A stretch of DNA of 64,000 nucleotides, taken from contig NZ_DASSAB010000049.1 in the NCBI RefSeq assembly GCF_035685805.1, forward strand, positions 14,574 through 78,573. The letters run 5' to 3'. Positions 43,617 to 53,072 of the stretch are shown here, piece by piece; position 1 is the first letter of the stretch; every line of letters starts with the position of its first letter. The notes beneath the pieces are model-generated. The model worked only from the letters and a program-made list of their open reading frames with translations. It made no database searches and was not told the origin of the DNA. The DNA is from Dyella_A sp035685805 (lineage in GTDB: Bacteria > Pseudomonadota > Gammaproteobacteria > Xanthomonadales > Rhodanobacteraceae). The position numbers were made by a program, and so were the translations under genes.

Positions 43617-45544
43617 ACGAGATGGCTAAAAATCTATTGCTCTGGCTGATCATCGCGGTGGTGCTCATCGCCGTGTTCCAGAGCTTCAATCCGCATGGCG
43701 GCGCCTCTTCTGATTTGGCCTACAGCGCCTTCGTCCAGAACGTGGACAACGGCAACGTGTCCAGCGCGACCATCAGTGCGGAGAATCCGGCCACCATCAG
43801 CGGCAAGCTGAAGGATGGCAGCGCCTTCCGCACGGTGGCGCCGGTGCTCGGCTTTTCCACCAACTCCGTGGTCAAGCAGATGCAGGACAAGGGCGTGGAG
43901 GTTCGCCAGGATGCCGCTCCCGGTTTCTCCCTGGTCAACCTTCTGGTGAGCTGGCTGCCGGTCATCCTGATCGCGGGCGTGTTCATCTGGTTCATGCGCC
44001 AGATGCAGTCCGGCGGCGGCGGGCGTGGCGCGATGAGCTTCGGCCGCTCGCGGGCCAAGCTGCAGGGCGAGGACCAGGTAAAGGTCAATTTCACCGACGT
44101 CGCAGGGTGTGACGAAGCCAAGGAAGAAGTGGGCGAGCTGGTCGAGTTCCTGCGTGATCCCGGCAAGTTCCAGAAGCTCGGAGGCAAGATTCCGCGCGGC
44201 GTGCTGATGGTCGGCCCGCCTGGAACCGGCAAGACCCTGCTGGCGAAGGCCATCGCAGGCGAAGCTAAAGTGCCGTTCTTCTCGATCTCAGGTTCGGACT
44301 TCGTGGAGATGTTCGTTGGCGTGGGCGCCAGTCGCGTGCGCGACATGTTCGAGCAGGCCAAGAAGCATGCGCCGTGCATCATCTTTATTGACGAGATCGA
44401 CGCGGTTGGCCGTCATCGCGGCGCCGGGCTGGGCGGCGGTCACGACGAGCGCGAGCAGACCCTTAACCAGCTGCTGGTTGAGATGGACGGCTTTGAAGGC
44501 ACGGAAGGGATCATCGTGATTGCCGCGACCAATCGACCGGACGTGCTTGATCCTGCGCTGCTGCGACCGGGCCGGTTCGACCGCCAGGTGGTGGTCGGCC
44601 TGCCGGATGTGAAGGGGCGCGAGCAGATCCTTCAGGTGCACCTGCGCAAGGTGCCCATGGCCACCGACGTGAACGCAATGGTGATCGCCCGTGGCACGCC
44701 GGGTTTTTCTGGTGCCGACTTGGCCAACCTAGTGAACGAGGCGGCCCTGTTCGCGGCGCGGGAGAATGCGCGAGAGGTGCGCATGACCCATCTCGACAAG
44801 GCGCGCGACAAGATCCTGATGGGTGCCGAGCGCCGCTCGATGGCGATGAGCGAGGACGAGAAGAAGCTCACCGCTTACCACGAGGCGGGGCACGCCATCA
44901 TCGGGCGCCTGGTGCCGGAACATGACCCGGTCTACAAGGTCACCATCATTCCTCGTGGGCGCGCGCTCGGCGTGACCATGTACCTGCCCGAGGGTGACAA
45001 GTACAGCATCAACCGCGTGGCGATCCAGTCGCAGCTCTGCTCCTTGTACGGCGGTCGTGTCGCGGAAGAGCTCATATTCGGCGCCGACAAGGTCACGACC
45101 GGTGCGTCGAATGACATCGAACGCGCTACCAAGATGGCGCGTAACATGGCGACCAAGTGGGGGCTTTCCGACGAGCTGGGCCCGATCACGTACGGTGAGG
45201 ACGAGGACGAGGTGTTCCTGGGCCGGTCGGTGACGCAGCACAAGAGCATCTCCAACGAGACCGCGAGCAAGATCGACGAAGTCGTGCGCAACATTCTCGA
45301 CCGAGCCTATGCCCGCAGCACGCAGCTGCTCACCGACAACATCGACAAGTTGCACGTGATGGCGGAGGCGTTGCTCCAGTACGAAACGATCGATGCACAT
45401 CAGATCGACGACATCATGGCGGGACGCGAACCTGGCCCGCCGGCTGACTGGACCAAGAGCGGCCCTGCAGGCCCCGTGCCGCCGCTGCCCCCTCGCGGTG
45501 ATGCAGGTTCCACCAAGCTCGGAAATCCCGCCATCCAGAGCTGA
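43613..45544 (+). CDS. ftsH: ATP-dependent zinc metalloprotease FtsH
   Basis: A 643-aa membrane-anchored AAA protease that degrades membrane and regulatory proteins such as LpxC and sigma-32. It has two N-terminal membrane helices (about 5-24 and 103-125) flanking a periplasmic domain. The AAA domain has Walker A GPPGTGKTLLAKA, Walker B IIFIDEIDAVG and the second region of homology (NRPDVLDPALLRPGRFDRQ). The protease has HEAGH near 425. The tail is Gly/Pro-rich. ATG 43613 is coupled to rlmE; ATG 43622 is an alternative. Confidence 0.97.
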   Translation: MNEMAKNLLLWLIIAVVLIAVFQSFNPHGGASSDLAYSAFVQNVDNGNVSSATISAENPATISGKLKDGSAFRTVAPVLGFSTNSVVKQMQDKGVEVRQDAAPGFSLVNLLVSWLPVILIAGVFIWFMRQMQSGGGGRGAMSFGRSRAKLQGEDQVKVNFTDVAGCDEAKEEVGELVEFLRDPGKFQKLGGKIPRGVLMVGPPGTGKTLLAKAIAGEAKVPFFSISGSDFVEMFVGVGASRVRDMFEQAKKHAPCIIFIDEIDAVGRHRGAGLGGGHDEREQTLNQLLVEMDGFEGTEGIIVIAATNRPDVLDPALLRPGRFDRQVVVGLPDVKGREQILQVHLRKVPMATDVNAMVIARGTPGFSGADLANLVNEAALFAARENAREVRMTHLDKARDKILMGAERRSMAMSEDEKKLTAYHEAGHAIIGRLVPEHDPVYKVTIIPRGRALGVTMYLPEGDKYSINRVAIQSQLCSLYGGRVAEELIFGADKVTTGASNDIERATKMARNMATKWGLSDELGPITYGEDEDEVFLGRSVTQHKSISNETASKIDEVVRNILDRAYARSTQLLTDNIDKLHVMAEALLQYETIDAHQIDDIMAGREPGPPADWTKSGPAGPVPPLPPRGDAGSTKLGNPAIQS

Positions 45545-45571
45545 TGGCTCGTCGATGGACGCAAAGAAGAG

Positions 45572-45600
45572 CGCCGCATCGATTGCGGCGTTTTTTTTTT
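45572..45600 (+). terminator. Rho-independent terminator of rlmE-ftsH
   Basis: Stem CGCCGCA/TGCGGCG with a TCGAT loop, followed directly by ten T. It lies 28 bases after the ftsH stop. Confidence 0.92.
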
Positions 45601-45688
45601 GGCCGTCCAAACGGCGGCGGTCGGGGAGCTCTGGGGGGCGTGGTCGACACGCCCGGGAAAAGAATTCGAAAAAATTTGGCGAAAGGTG

Positions 45689-45717
45689 TTGACGCCCGCG
45701 TGCAGTATCTGAATAAT
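45689..45717 (+). promoter_or_regulatory. Strong sigma-70 promoter of the tRNA cluster
   Basis: TTGACG (-35), a 17-bp spacer and AATAAT (-10), each matching five of six consensus bases. It is about 60 bp upstream of tRNA-Arg(ACG), after the ftsH terminator. It probably drives the whole tRNA cluster. Confidence 0.75.
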
Positions 45718-45779
45718 TCCGCTTCTTGCTTCGGCGGTCACCACTTCGGTGGTTCGCCAAGGTTACGAGTTTTTAGTGT

Positions 45780-45856
45780 GCGCCCGTAGCTCAGTTGGAT
45801 AGAGTACCAGGCTACGAACTTGGTGGTCGGGAGTTCGAATCTCTCCGGGCGCACCA
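45780..45856 (+). tRNA. tRNA-Arg(ACG)
   Basis: A 77-nt cloverleaf with acceptor GCGCCCG/CGGGCGC, anticodon stem CCAGG/CTTGG around loop CTACGAA (anticodon ACG, read as ICG), T-loop TTCGAAT and encoded CCA. First of six tRNAs. Confidence 0.95.
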
Positions 45857-46025
45857 TTTTTTCCGGATCTGCTTGCGGTAACGGCAGACCCACATGCGGG
45901 GCAAGTCATCGCCTCGCAGCCGGACGGCGACGAAGTTCGGTGTGCTCACGATACGGATTGACTGATAGCGATGTCACCCGTAGCATTCGAAAGCTTCGCG
46001 TAGCGAAGGTGATGAGTGTTTTAGG

Positions 46026-46102
46026 CGGGGTATAGCTCAGTCTGGTAGAGCGTTGCGTTTGGGACGCAAAAGTCGGGGGTTCGAATCCCTCTGCCCCGAC
46101 CA
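46026..46102 (+). tRNA. tRNA-Pro(TGG)
   Basis: A 77-nt cloverleaf with acceptor CGGGGTA/TGCCCCG, anticodon stem TTGCG/CGCAA around TTTGGGA (anticodon TGG), T-loop TTCGAAT and encoded CCA. It is 169 bp after tRNA-Arg(ACG); the spacer holds no gene. Confidence 0.95.
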
Positions 46103-46127
46103 CGCTAGGCTCTTCCGTGCGGTGACT

Positions 46128-46204
46128 GCGCCTGTAGCTCAACCGGATAGAGCATCGGCCTTCTAAGCCGACGGTTGCAGGTTCGAGTCCTGTCGGGCGC
46201 GCCA
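46128..46204 (+). tRNA. tRNA-Arg(TCT)
   Basis: A 77-nt cloverleaf with acceptor GCGCCTG/CGGGCGC, anticodon stem TCGGC/GCCGA around CTTCTAA (anticodon TCT), T-loop TTCGAGT and encoded CCA. Confidence 0.95.
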
Positions 46205-46219
46205 ACAAAACGTTTTACG

Positions 46220-46296
46220 GTGGGCGTAGCTCAGCTGGTTAGAGTCCCGGATTGTGATTCCGGATGTCGTGGGTTCGAATCCCATCGCTCACCCCA
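46220..46296 (+). tRNA. tRNA-His(GTG)
   Basis: A 77-nt cloverleaf with acceptor GTGGGCG/CGCTCAC, anticodon stem CCGGA/TCCGG around TTGTGAT (anticodon GTG) and encoded CCA. A G at 46219 can supply the extra G-1 that faces the discriminator C, as required for histidine identity. Confidence 0.95.
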
Positions 46297-46308
46297 ATTT
46301 AAGTTTCA

Positions 46309-46384
<76 letters not shown>

Positions 46385-46394
46385 ATGAAGCCAG

Positions 46395-46422
46395 AACGCC
46401 GGTCGATTTCGACCGGCGTTTT
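46395..46422 (+). terminator. Rho-independent terminator after the five-tRNA run
   Basis: Stem AACGCCGGTCGA/TCGACCGGCGTT with a TT loop, then TTTT and further T. It separates the first five tRNAs from tRNA-Leu. The following 230 bases to tRNA-Leu show no gene. Confidence 0.85.
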
Positions 46423-46653
46423 GCTTTTCAGGGACCTGCTCGGCAAGCGCTTCGTCGGCCACTTCGTGCCTTTGCGCCGATGCTTGTGCTTGGGCGTGGC
46501 GCGATCCTAAAATGTCGAGCTTTCGTGCAAGGGAATCATCGACTTAGCGCCGAACCCCAGTGGGCTTCTAGGGTCTCGTCTTCACGCGCTCCGCCGCGTC
46601 AGGAGGATTGCCCGTAGAATCCTAAGGTTGCCGGTGTCTGATGCGGTGGCGAA

Positions 46654-46738
46654 GCGAAAGTGGCGGAACTGGTAGACGCACCAGATTTAGGTTCTGGCGG
46701 GTAACACCGTGCGGGTTCGAGTCCCGCCTTTCGCACCA
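46654..46738 (+). tRNA. tRNA-Leu(TAG)
   Basis: An 85-nt class II tRNA with acceptor GCGAAAG/CTTTCGC, anticodon stem CCAGA/TCTGG around TTTAGGT (anticodon TAG), a variable arm CGGGTAACACCGT and encoded CCA. No clear terminator separates it from tig 89 bp later, so tig may be on the same transcript. Confidence 0.95.
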
Positions 46739-46827
46739 TCCCGTAGGTCTTTTCATGTTGATGGCGGCAGAAAATGCCGCAGGGCCGGTGTCCGGCCATC
46801 ATTACCCAAGGTTATCCAGGAGTCGTC

Positions 46828-48120
46828 ATGCAGGTTTCGGTTGAGAACGTGGGCAAGCTCGAGCGCAAGCTCACGGTGAAGTTTCCCGCCGAGCGCTATG
46901 AGTCGCAGGTGTCCGCGCGCATCGCAGAGATGGGCCGCACGGTCCGCCTCAAGGGCTTTCGCCCGGGCAAGGTGCCGACGACCGTGATCCAGCAGCGTTT
47001 CGGCGCCCAGGTGCGCGGCGAGGTTCTTTCGGATCTGATTGGCAGCACCTTGCGCGAGGCGTTCGACAAGGAGAATCTTCGCCCGGTCGCCAATCCTGCC
47101 ATCGACACCACCGGCAAGCCCGAGAACGGCGAGATTGCCTATACGGCGACCTTCGAGGTGATGCCCGAATTCCCCGAGGTCGACGTCGCCTCGCTGGAGA
47201 TCAAGCGGCCCGTTGCCCAGGTTGCCGACGCCGACATCGAGAAGATGGTCGAAACGCTGCGTCAGCAGCGGCGCACGTTCGAGCTGGTCGATCGTCCTTC
47301 GAAGGAGGGCGATTTCGTGATGTTCGAGTACGCCGCCCAGGCGGGCGAGTATCGCTTCCCGGTCGAGGGTCTGGAGCGCGCTGGCAGCGTGCTTGGATCG
47401 GGCACCCTGTTCAAGGCTCTGGATGAGGCGCTGACCGGGCACAAGGCGGACGAGTCGTTCGAGAGCAACATCGACTTTCCGGCCGATTTCCGCAACGAAC
47501 AGCTGGCGGGCAAGACCGCCTCGGTCAGCTTCAACATCGTCAAGGTGCAGGAGCCGCAGCTGCCGGAGGTCGACGGCGAGTTCGCCAAGCTGTTCGGGAT
47601 TGCCGACGGCGACCTCGAGATGTTCCGCAAGGAAGTCCGGGCGAACCTGGAGCGCGAGCTTAAGGCGACGCTGATGGCCCGCCTGAAGTCCGAAGTGGCC
47701 GAAAAGCTCGCCGAGGCCTACGGTGAGACGGAGGTGCCGAACCTGATGATCCAGTCCGAAGCCCGTAATCTCGCAGCCGGTAGCGTGCCCAAGGGACAGC
47801 AGCCGCCGCAGGCGCTGGTCGAGGCAGCGACTCCGATGGCACGCAAGCGCGTTCTGGCCGGGCTGCTGATGGGTGAGATAGCACGCAAGCAGTCGCTCGC
47901 CATCGATCGCAAGCGCGTTGCCGAGCAGTTGGCGGCTATCGCGTCGACTTACGAAGAGCCCGAGCAGGTCATTGAACTGTACAACTCCGATCCCCAACTC
48001 ATGTCCGGGTTGCAGAACCGCGTGATGGAAGATCAGGTGGCCGAGTGGGTGGCGGAGCATGCCATCACCACCGACCAGAACCTCAGCTTCGACGAGGTGA
48101 TGCGCCCGGCGGGTGCCTGA
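46828..48120 (+). CDS. tig: Trigger factor (ribosome-bound chaperone, PPIase)
   Basis: A 430-aa chaperone that meets nascent chains at the ribosome exit. The N-terminal ribosome-binding domain carries KGFRPGKVP (the GFRxGxxP signature, about residues 44-52). The FKBP-type PPIase domain spans about 150-245 and the helical chaperone arms follow. AGGAG lies 7 bases before the ATG at 46828. It is followed by clpP, clpX and lon, the common quality-control block. Confidence 0.97.
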   Translation: MQVSVENVGKLERKLTVKFPAERYESQVSARIAEMGRTVRLKGFRPGKVPTTVIQQRFGAQVRGEVLSDLIGSTLREAFDKENLRPVANPAIDTTGKPENGEIAYTATFEVMPEFPEVDVASLEIKRPVAQVADADIEKMVETLRQQRRTFELVDRPSKEGDFVMFEYAAQAGEYRFPVEGLERAGSVLGSGTLFKALDEALTGHKADESFESNIDFPADFRNEQLAGKTASVSFNIVKVQEPQLPEVDGEFAKLFGIADGDLEMFRKEVRANLERELKATLMARLKSEVAEKLAEAYGETEVPNLMIQSEARNLAAGSVPKGQQPPQALVEAATPMARKRVLAGLLMGEIARKQSLAIDRKRVAEQLAAIASTYEEPEQVIELYNSDPQLMSGLQNRVMEDQVAEWVAEHAITTDQNLSFDEVMRPAGA

Positions 48121-48173
48121 GCCGTACTATCTCAGGCTGCGTCAACAGGCCCAATTACCGGAGAGCCGCAAGC

Positions 48174-48803
48174 ATGACCATGGAATCGATCAAGAGTCTC
48201 AACCTGGTGCCCATGGTCGTCGAACAGACGGCTCGCGGTGAGCGTTCTTACGATATTTACTCGCGTCTGCTCAAAGAGCGGGTGATCTTTCTGGTCGGCG
48301 AGGTGAACGATCACGTTGCCAATCTGCTGGTGGCGCAGATGCTGTTCCTGGAATCGGAGAACCCGGAGAAGGACATCCACCTGTACATCAACAGCCCCGG
48401 CGGTGCCGTAACGGCCGGTCTGGCGATCTACGACACGATGCAGTTCATCAAGCCGGACGTCAGCACCATGTGCATCGGGCAGGCATGCAGTGCGGCATCG
48501 TTGCTTTTGATGGCCGGTGCCAAGGGCAAGCGTTATTCGTTGCCCAATTCCCGCGTGATGATCCACCAGCCCTCCGGTGGCGCCCGCGGCCAGGCAACCG
48601 ATATCGAAATCCAGGCCCAGGAGATTCTCTACCTGCGCCGTCGCCTCAACCAGATCTACGTCGATCACACCGGGCAGCCGCTGGACAAGATCGAGCGCGA
48701 TATGGAGCGTGACCGCTTCATGAGCGCCGAGGCAGCGGTCGAGTACGGACTCATCGACTCGGTCCTCGACCGACGCGCCGGCGAGAGCGTCAAGTCGGCC
48801 TGA
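48174..48803 (+). CDS. clpP: ATP-dependent Clp protease proteolytic subunit
   Basis: A 209-aa serine protease that forms the 14-mer chamber. Catalytic Ser is in IGQACSAASLLLMAG, His in SRVMIHQPSGG and Asp in HTGQPLDKIERDMERD. The N-terminal MTMESIKSLNLVPMVVEQTARGERSYDIYSRLL is typical, with a short propeptide. It lies 53 bp after tig and 108 bp before clpX. Confidence 0.97.
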   Translation: MTMESIKSLNLVPMVVEQTARGERSYDIYSRLLKERVIFLVGEVNDHVANLLVAQMLFLESENPEKDIHLYINSPGGAVTAGLAIYDTMQFIKPDVSTMCIGQACSAASLLLMAGAKGKRYSLPNSRVMIHQPSGGARGQATDIEIQAQEILYLRRRLNQIYVDHTGQPLDKIERDMERDRFMSAEAAVEYGLIDSVLDRRAGESVKSA

Positions 48804-48911
48804 GCGAGGCCCTTCCAGCAGGCTGTATGAGCGTGCTCCGCGTCTGGATTCAGGCGCGGAGCCGTGTGTTATTCTCAAACCGAAAACCGGTTACATGGCA
48901 GGATCATTAGC

Positions 48912-50204
48912 ATGAGCGACGAGCGGCAAGGGCGGTCCACGGACACCGGCAAGATTCTCTATTGCTCGTTCTGCGGCAAGAGCCAGCACGAAGTCCGCAA
49001 GCTGATCGCCGGCCCGTCGGTGTTCATCTGCGACGAGTGCGTCGAGCTTTGCAACGACATCATCCGCGAGGAGCTTGAGGAGAAGGCCGCTTCCGGCCGC
49101 ACCCAGCTGCCCAAGCCCCGCGAGATCATGGAAACCCTCGACCAGTACGTGGTCGGGCAGACCCGCGCCAAGAAGTCGCTGGCGGTGGCGGTCTACAACC
49201 ACTACAAGCGGATGGAGTCTCGCCAGAAGAGCGACGAGATCGAGTTGGGCAAGTCCAACATCCTGTTGATCGGCCCGACCGGTTCCGGCAAGACGTTGCT
49301 GGCGGAAACGCTCGCACGACTGTTGAATGTGCCGTTCACGATCGCTGATGCCACCACTCTCACCGAGGCAGGATACGTCGGTGAGGACGTGGAGAACATC
49401 ATCCAGAAGCTCCTGCAGAAGTGCGATTACGACGTTGAGAAGGCCCAATCGGGCATTGTCTACATCGATGAAATCGACAAGATTTCACGCAAGAGCGAGA
49501 ACCCCTCCATCACACGGGACGTCTCCGGCGAGGGCGTGCAGCAGGCCCTGTTGAAGTTGATCGAGGGTACCTTGGCTTCGGTGCCGCCCCAGGGCGGGCG
49601 CAAGCATCCGCAGCAGGAGTTCCTGCAGGTAGACACCAAGAACATTCTCTTCATCTGTGGCGGTGCGTTTGCCGGTCTGGAGAAGGTGATCCAGCAGCGC
49701 TCCGAGACCACCGGCATTGGCTTCTCTGCGGAAGTTCGATCCAAGGAGCGTACGTCTAACCTTGGCAAGGTGCTGGCGGATGTGGAGCCGGCCGACCTCG
49801 TGCGGTTTGGGTTGATTCCCGAGTTCGTGGGTCGTCTTCCGGTAGTGGCCACGCTGGACGAGCTGGATGAACCCGCCTTGGTGAAGATCCTTACCGAGCC
49901 GAAGAATGCGGTAACCAAGCAGTTCCGCAAGCTGTTCGAAATGGAGGGCGCGGAGTTGGAGTTCCGCCCGGAGGCGCTGCAGGCTATCGCGAAGAAAGCG
50001 CTCAAGCGCAAGACGGGAGCACGCGGCTTGCGGACCATTCTCGAGCAGGTTCTTCTGGACACCATGTACGAGTTGCCGTCGCTCGAGCACGTGAGCAAGG
50101 TTGTCGTCGATGACGCCGTCATCGAGGGCCAGGCGGAACCCTATCTTATCTACCGCGGCAATCTGCAGCAGCGGGCGGTGGGCGAGGGCAGCGGCGCAGC
50201 CTGA
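48912..50204 (+). CDS. clpX: Clp protease ATP-binding subunit ClpX
   Basis: A 430-aa AAA+ unfoldase. The N-terminal zinc domain has CSFCGKSQHEVRKLI and ICDECVELC (four Cys). Walker A is GPTGSGKTLLAE, Walker B IVYIDEIDKI, and the pore loop GYVGEDVEN. The IGF-type ClpP-binding loop appears as TGIGFSAEV. It recognises tagged substrates such as ssrA and delivers them to ClpP. A terminator follows. Confidence 0.97.
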   Translation: MSDERQGRSTDTGKILYCSFCGKSQHEVRKLIAGPSVFICDECVELCNDIIREELEEKAASGRTQLPKPREIMETLDQYVVGQTRAKKSLAVAVYNHYKRMESRQKSDEIELGKSNILLIGPTGSGKTLLAETLARLLNVPFTIADATTLTEAGYVGEDVENIIQKLLQKCDYDVEKAQSGIVYIDEIDKISRKSENPSITRDVSGEGVQQALLKLIEGTLASVPPQGGRKHPQQEFLQVDTKNILFICGGAFAGLEKVIQQRSETTGIGFSAEVRSKERTSNLGKVLADVEPADLVRFGLIPEFVGRLPVVATLDELDEPALVKILTEPKNAVTKQFRKLFEMEGAELEFRPEALQAIAKKALKRKTGARGLRTILEQVLLDTMYELPSLEHVSKVVVDDAVIEGQAEPYLIYRGNLQQRAVGEGSGAA

Positions 50205-50230
50205 GCGGCTCTGTCGCGTATCACGCAGCG

Positions 50231-50258
50231 AAAGCCCGGACATCGTTCCGGGCTTTTT
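50231..50258 (+). terminator. Rho-independent terminator of clpX
   Basis: Stem AAAGCCCGGA/TCCGGGCTTT with a CATCGT loop followed by T. It shows that lon has its own promoter in the 112 bp before its start. Confidence 0.88.
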
Positions 50259-50370
50259 CGTTTGGTCCTATGTACTTGTGGACACCGTCGAAAGACTCCA
50301 CTTGACGGGATAGTGTCCCCGGCGCAGTGTCGGGGCAGGCTTGAGCGAGACTGCTAGGAAACCTTTCATC

Positions 50371-52902
50371 ATGGCGAAAAGTGCATCTTCCCCCACCGCC
50401 ACCTTCGTCGCGTCCGCCACGCTGGACGCGCTGCCCGTGTTGCCGTTGCGGGACGTGGTGGTCTATCCGCACATGGTGATCCCGCTGTTTGTCGGCCGGG
50501 ACAAGTCCATGCGCGCGCTGGAGCGAGCGATGGAGGGCGAGCGACAGATTCTGCTGGTCGCGCAGAAGAGCCCGGACATCGACGATCCCGAGATTGCCGA
50601 CCTGCACGAGGTAGGCACTCTTGCGGGGGTACTGCAATTGCTGAAGCTCCCGGACGGCACTGTGAAAGTACTGGTCGAGGGGCAGTCGCGCGTGGCGATT
50701 GACAATTTCCGAGATGACGGCGGCATGCTGACCGCGCAGTCTCACGTGATCGAGCCGGTCTACAGCACCAAGGAGCGTGAGCTGGACGTGGTGTCGCGCA
50801 CGCTCACTTCGCTGTTCGAGCAGTTGGTCAAGCAAAGTCGCAAGTTGCCACCCGAAGTGCTCGCGACGCTCTCCGGCATCGAAGACCCGTCGCGTCTGGC
50901 CGATTCGATTGCCGCGCATCTCTCGGTCCGCATGGCTGACAAGCAACGTGTGCTTGAGACGGCAGACGTCGGTCAGAGGCTCGAGCTGTTGATCGGTCTC
51001 GTTGACGGAGAGATGGATCTGCAGCAGGTCGAGAAGCGGATCCGCGGCCGCGTGAAGTCGCAGATGGAGAAGAGCCAGCGCGAGTATTACCTCAACGAGC
51101 AGATGAAGGCGATCCAGAAGGAGCTCGGCGAGGGCGAGGATGGCCTGAACGAGGTTGAGGAACTGCAGCGCCGGATCGATGCCGCGGGCATGCCTAAGGC
51201 GGTACTTGCCAAGGCACGGCAGGAGTTCAACAAGCTCAAGCAGATGTCGCCGATGTCCGCCGAGGCCACGGTGGTGCGCAACTACCTGGACTGGCTGGTC
51301 GGCGTGCCTTGGAAGAAGCGCTCCAAGGTGCACAAGGATCTGCAGCTGGCGCAAGACGTGCTGGACGCCGACCACTTCGGGTTGGAGAAGGTCAAGGAGC
51401 GCATCCTCGAATATCTGGCGGTGCAGCAGCGGGTGAACGCCATGAAGGGTCCGATCCTGTGCTTGGTGGGGCCGCCCGGCGTAGGCAAAACGTCGCTCGG
51501 ACAGTCCATCGCCAAGGCGACCAACCGCAAGTTTGTGCGCATGAGCCTGGGCGGTGTGCGCGACGAGGCTGAAATCCGTGGTCATCGGCGAACCTACATC
51601 GGATCCATGCCGGGCCGGATCGTGCAGAACCTCAACAAGGTGGGAGCGAAGAATCCGCTGTTCGTGCTGGACGAGATCGACAAGATGTCGATGGACTTCC
51701 GCGGCGACCCTTCATCGGCGTTGCTTGAAGTGCTCGATCCGGAGCAGAACCATGCGTTCAACGATCACTATCTGGAAGTGGATCTGGACCTCTCCGAGGT
51801 GATGTGGATCGCGACTGCGAACTCGCTGAACATCCCGGGGCCGTTGCTCGATCGCATGGAGGTCATCCGCATCCCCGGTTATACCGAGGACGAGAAGCTG
51901 GCGATTGCGCAGCGCTACCTGTTGCCCAAGCAGCTGAAGGCGAACGGACTGAAGCCGGAAGAGCTCAGCGTGGATGAGGAGGCGGTGCGCGACATCGTCC
52001 GCTACTACACACGCGAATCGGGCGTGCGCAACCTGGAGCGCGAGGTCTCGAAGATCTGCCGCAAGGTGGTAAAGGAGCTGACGCTCGGCGAGCTGGGAAA
52101 GAAGGCGGCGAAGAGTGCGGAAGCGAAGTCCAGGCCAGCGGCGAAGTCGGCGTCCGGCAAACGGTCCAAGAGCAAGGTGGTCGAGTCCGGCGTGGTCGTG
52201 ACGGGCGAGAACCTTGAGCACTATCTGGGCGTGCGTCGCTTCGACTTCGGCCGCAAGGAACTTCAGAACGAGATTGGTCTGGTGACGGGCCTCGCGTGGA
52301 CTCAGGTGGGCGGCGATCTTCTGAGCATCGAGGCCTCGGTGGTTCCAGGGAAAGGCCGGCTCGTGCACACCGGGCAGTTGGGCGACGTCATGAAGGAGTC
52401 GATCCAGGCAGCGCTGTCGGTGGTCCGAGCGCGTGCCGAGGCGCTCGGGATCGATCCCGAGTTCCATCAAAAACTTGATGTCCATATTCACGTTCCCGAG
52501 GGTGCCACGCCGAAAGATGGTCCCAGTGCAGGTATCGCCATGTGCACGGCGCTCGTCTCCGTGCTTACGCGTGTCCCCGTGCGCTCGGAGGTGGCAATGA
52601 CTGGCGAGATCACCTTGCGCGGGCGAGTACTGCCCATCGGAGGGCTCAAGGAGAAGCTGCTGGCGGCGCACCGCGGCGGGATCACGACGGTGATCATTCC
52701 GGAGGAGAACAAGAAGGATCTCGCCGACATGCCCGCCAACATCACTTCGTCGCTGGACATCCATCCCGTGCGTTGGATCGACGAAGTACTCGACATTGCG
52801 CTGGAGCGCCCGCTACGGCCCGCGACAGGCAAGGGTGGCGAGATAGCGAAAGTCGAGGTCAAGCAGGAAGATCCGGCAGGCAGCCCTTCGCGAACTCACT
52901 GA
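50371..52902 (+). CDS. lon: Lon protease
   Basis: An 843-aa ATP-dependent serine protease. The LON substrate domain spans about 30-220 (LPVLPLRDVVVYPHMVIPLFVGR). The AAA domain has Walker A GPPGVGKTSLGQ and Walker B LFVLDEIDKM. The protease has the catalytic Ser in TPKDGPSAGIAM and Lys in PIGGLKEKLLAAH. A Lys/Ala/Ser-rich insertion (about 574-606) between ATPase and protease makes it longer than E. coli Lon (784 aa). ATG 50371 has AGGAAA upstream; an in-frame TTG at 50341 is less likely. Confidence 0.97.
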   Translation: MAKSASSPTATFVASATLDALPVLPLRDVVVYPHMVIPLFVGRDKSMRALERAMEGERQILLVAQKSPDIDDPEIADLHEVGTLAGVLQLLKLPDGTVKVLVEGQSRVAIDNFRDDGGMLTAQSHVIEPVYSTKERELDVVSRTLTSLFEQLVKQSRKLPPEVLATLSGIEDPSRLADSIAAHLSVRMADKQRVLETADVGQRLELLIGLVDGEMDLQQVEKRIRGRVKSQMEKSQREYYLNEQMKAIQKELGEGEDGLNEVEELQRRIDAAGMPKAVLAKARQEFNKLKQMSPMSAEATVVRNYLDWLVGVPWKKRSKVHKDLQLAQDVLDADHFGLEKVKERILEYLAVQQRVNAMKGPILCLVGPPGVGKTSLGQSIAKATNRKFVRMSLGGVRDEAEIRGHRRTYIGSMPGRIVQNLNKVGAKNPLFVLDEIDKMSMDFRGDPSSALLEVLDPEQNHAFNDHYLEVDLDLSEVMWIATANSLNIPGPLLDRMEVIRIPGYTEDEKLAIAQRYLLPKQLKANGLKPEELSVDEEAVRDIVRYYTRESGVRNLEREVSKICRKVVKELTLGELGKKAAKSAEAKSRPAAKSASGKRSKSKVVESGVVVTGENLEHYLGVRRFDFGRKELQNEIGLVTGLAWTQVGGDLLSIEASVVPGKGRLVHTGQLGDVMKESIQAALSVVRARAEALGIDPEFHQKLDVHIHVPEGATPKDGPSAGIAMCTALVSVLTRVPVRSEVAMTGEITLRGRVLPIGGLKEKLLAAHRGGITTVIIPEENKKDLADMPANITSSLDIHPVRWIDEVLDIALERPLRPATGKGGEIAKVEVKQEDPAGSPSRTH

Positions 52903-52926
52903 TCGAGGAAAAAACCAGCCAAAAAA

Positions 52927-52953
52927 ACGCTCGGCTCGCCGGGCGTTTTTTTT
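52927..52953 (+). terminator. Rho-independent terminator of lon
   Basis: Stem ACGCTCGGC/GCCGGGCGT with one wobble pair and a TC loop, then eight T. Confidence 0.88.
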
Positions 52954-53072
52954 GTGATTTGCAGCGCCATCAGCGTCCTGATTTCGAGCCCACTTTCGCT
53001 GGCGCTGTCAAGCGTCCAAAGGGATGATCCCAGGATGCGCAAGATCGCCGCAAAGCCTTGGTACAACTTGTA

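Noticed and set aside
50290..50340. Heat-shock (sigma-32) promoter for lon at CTTGACGGGATAGTGTCCCC
   Set aside because: Only the CTTGA part fits; the -10 region does not match CCCCAT-type consensus well enough.
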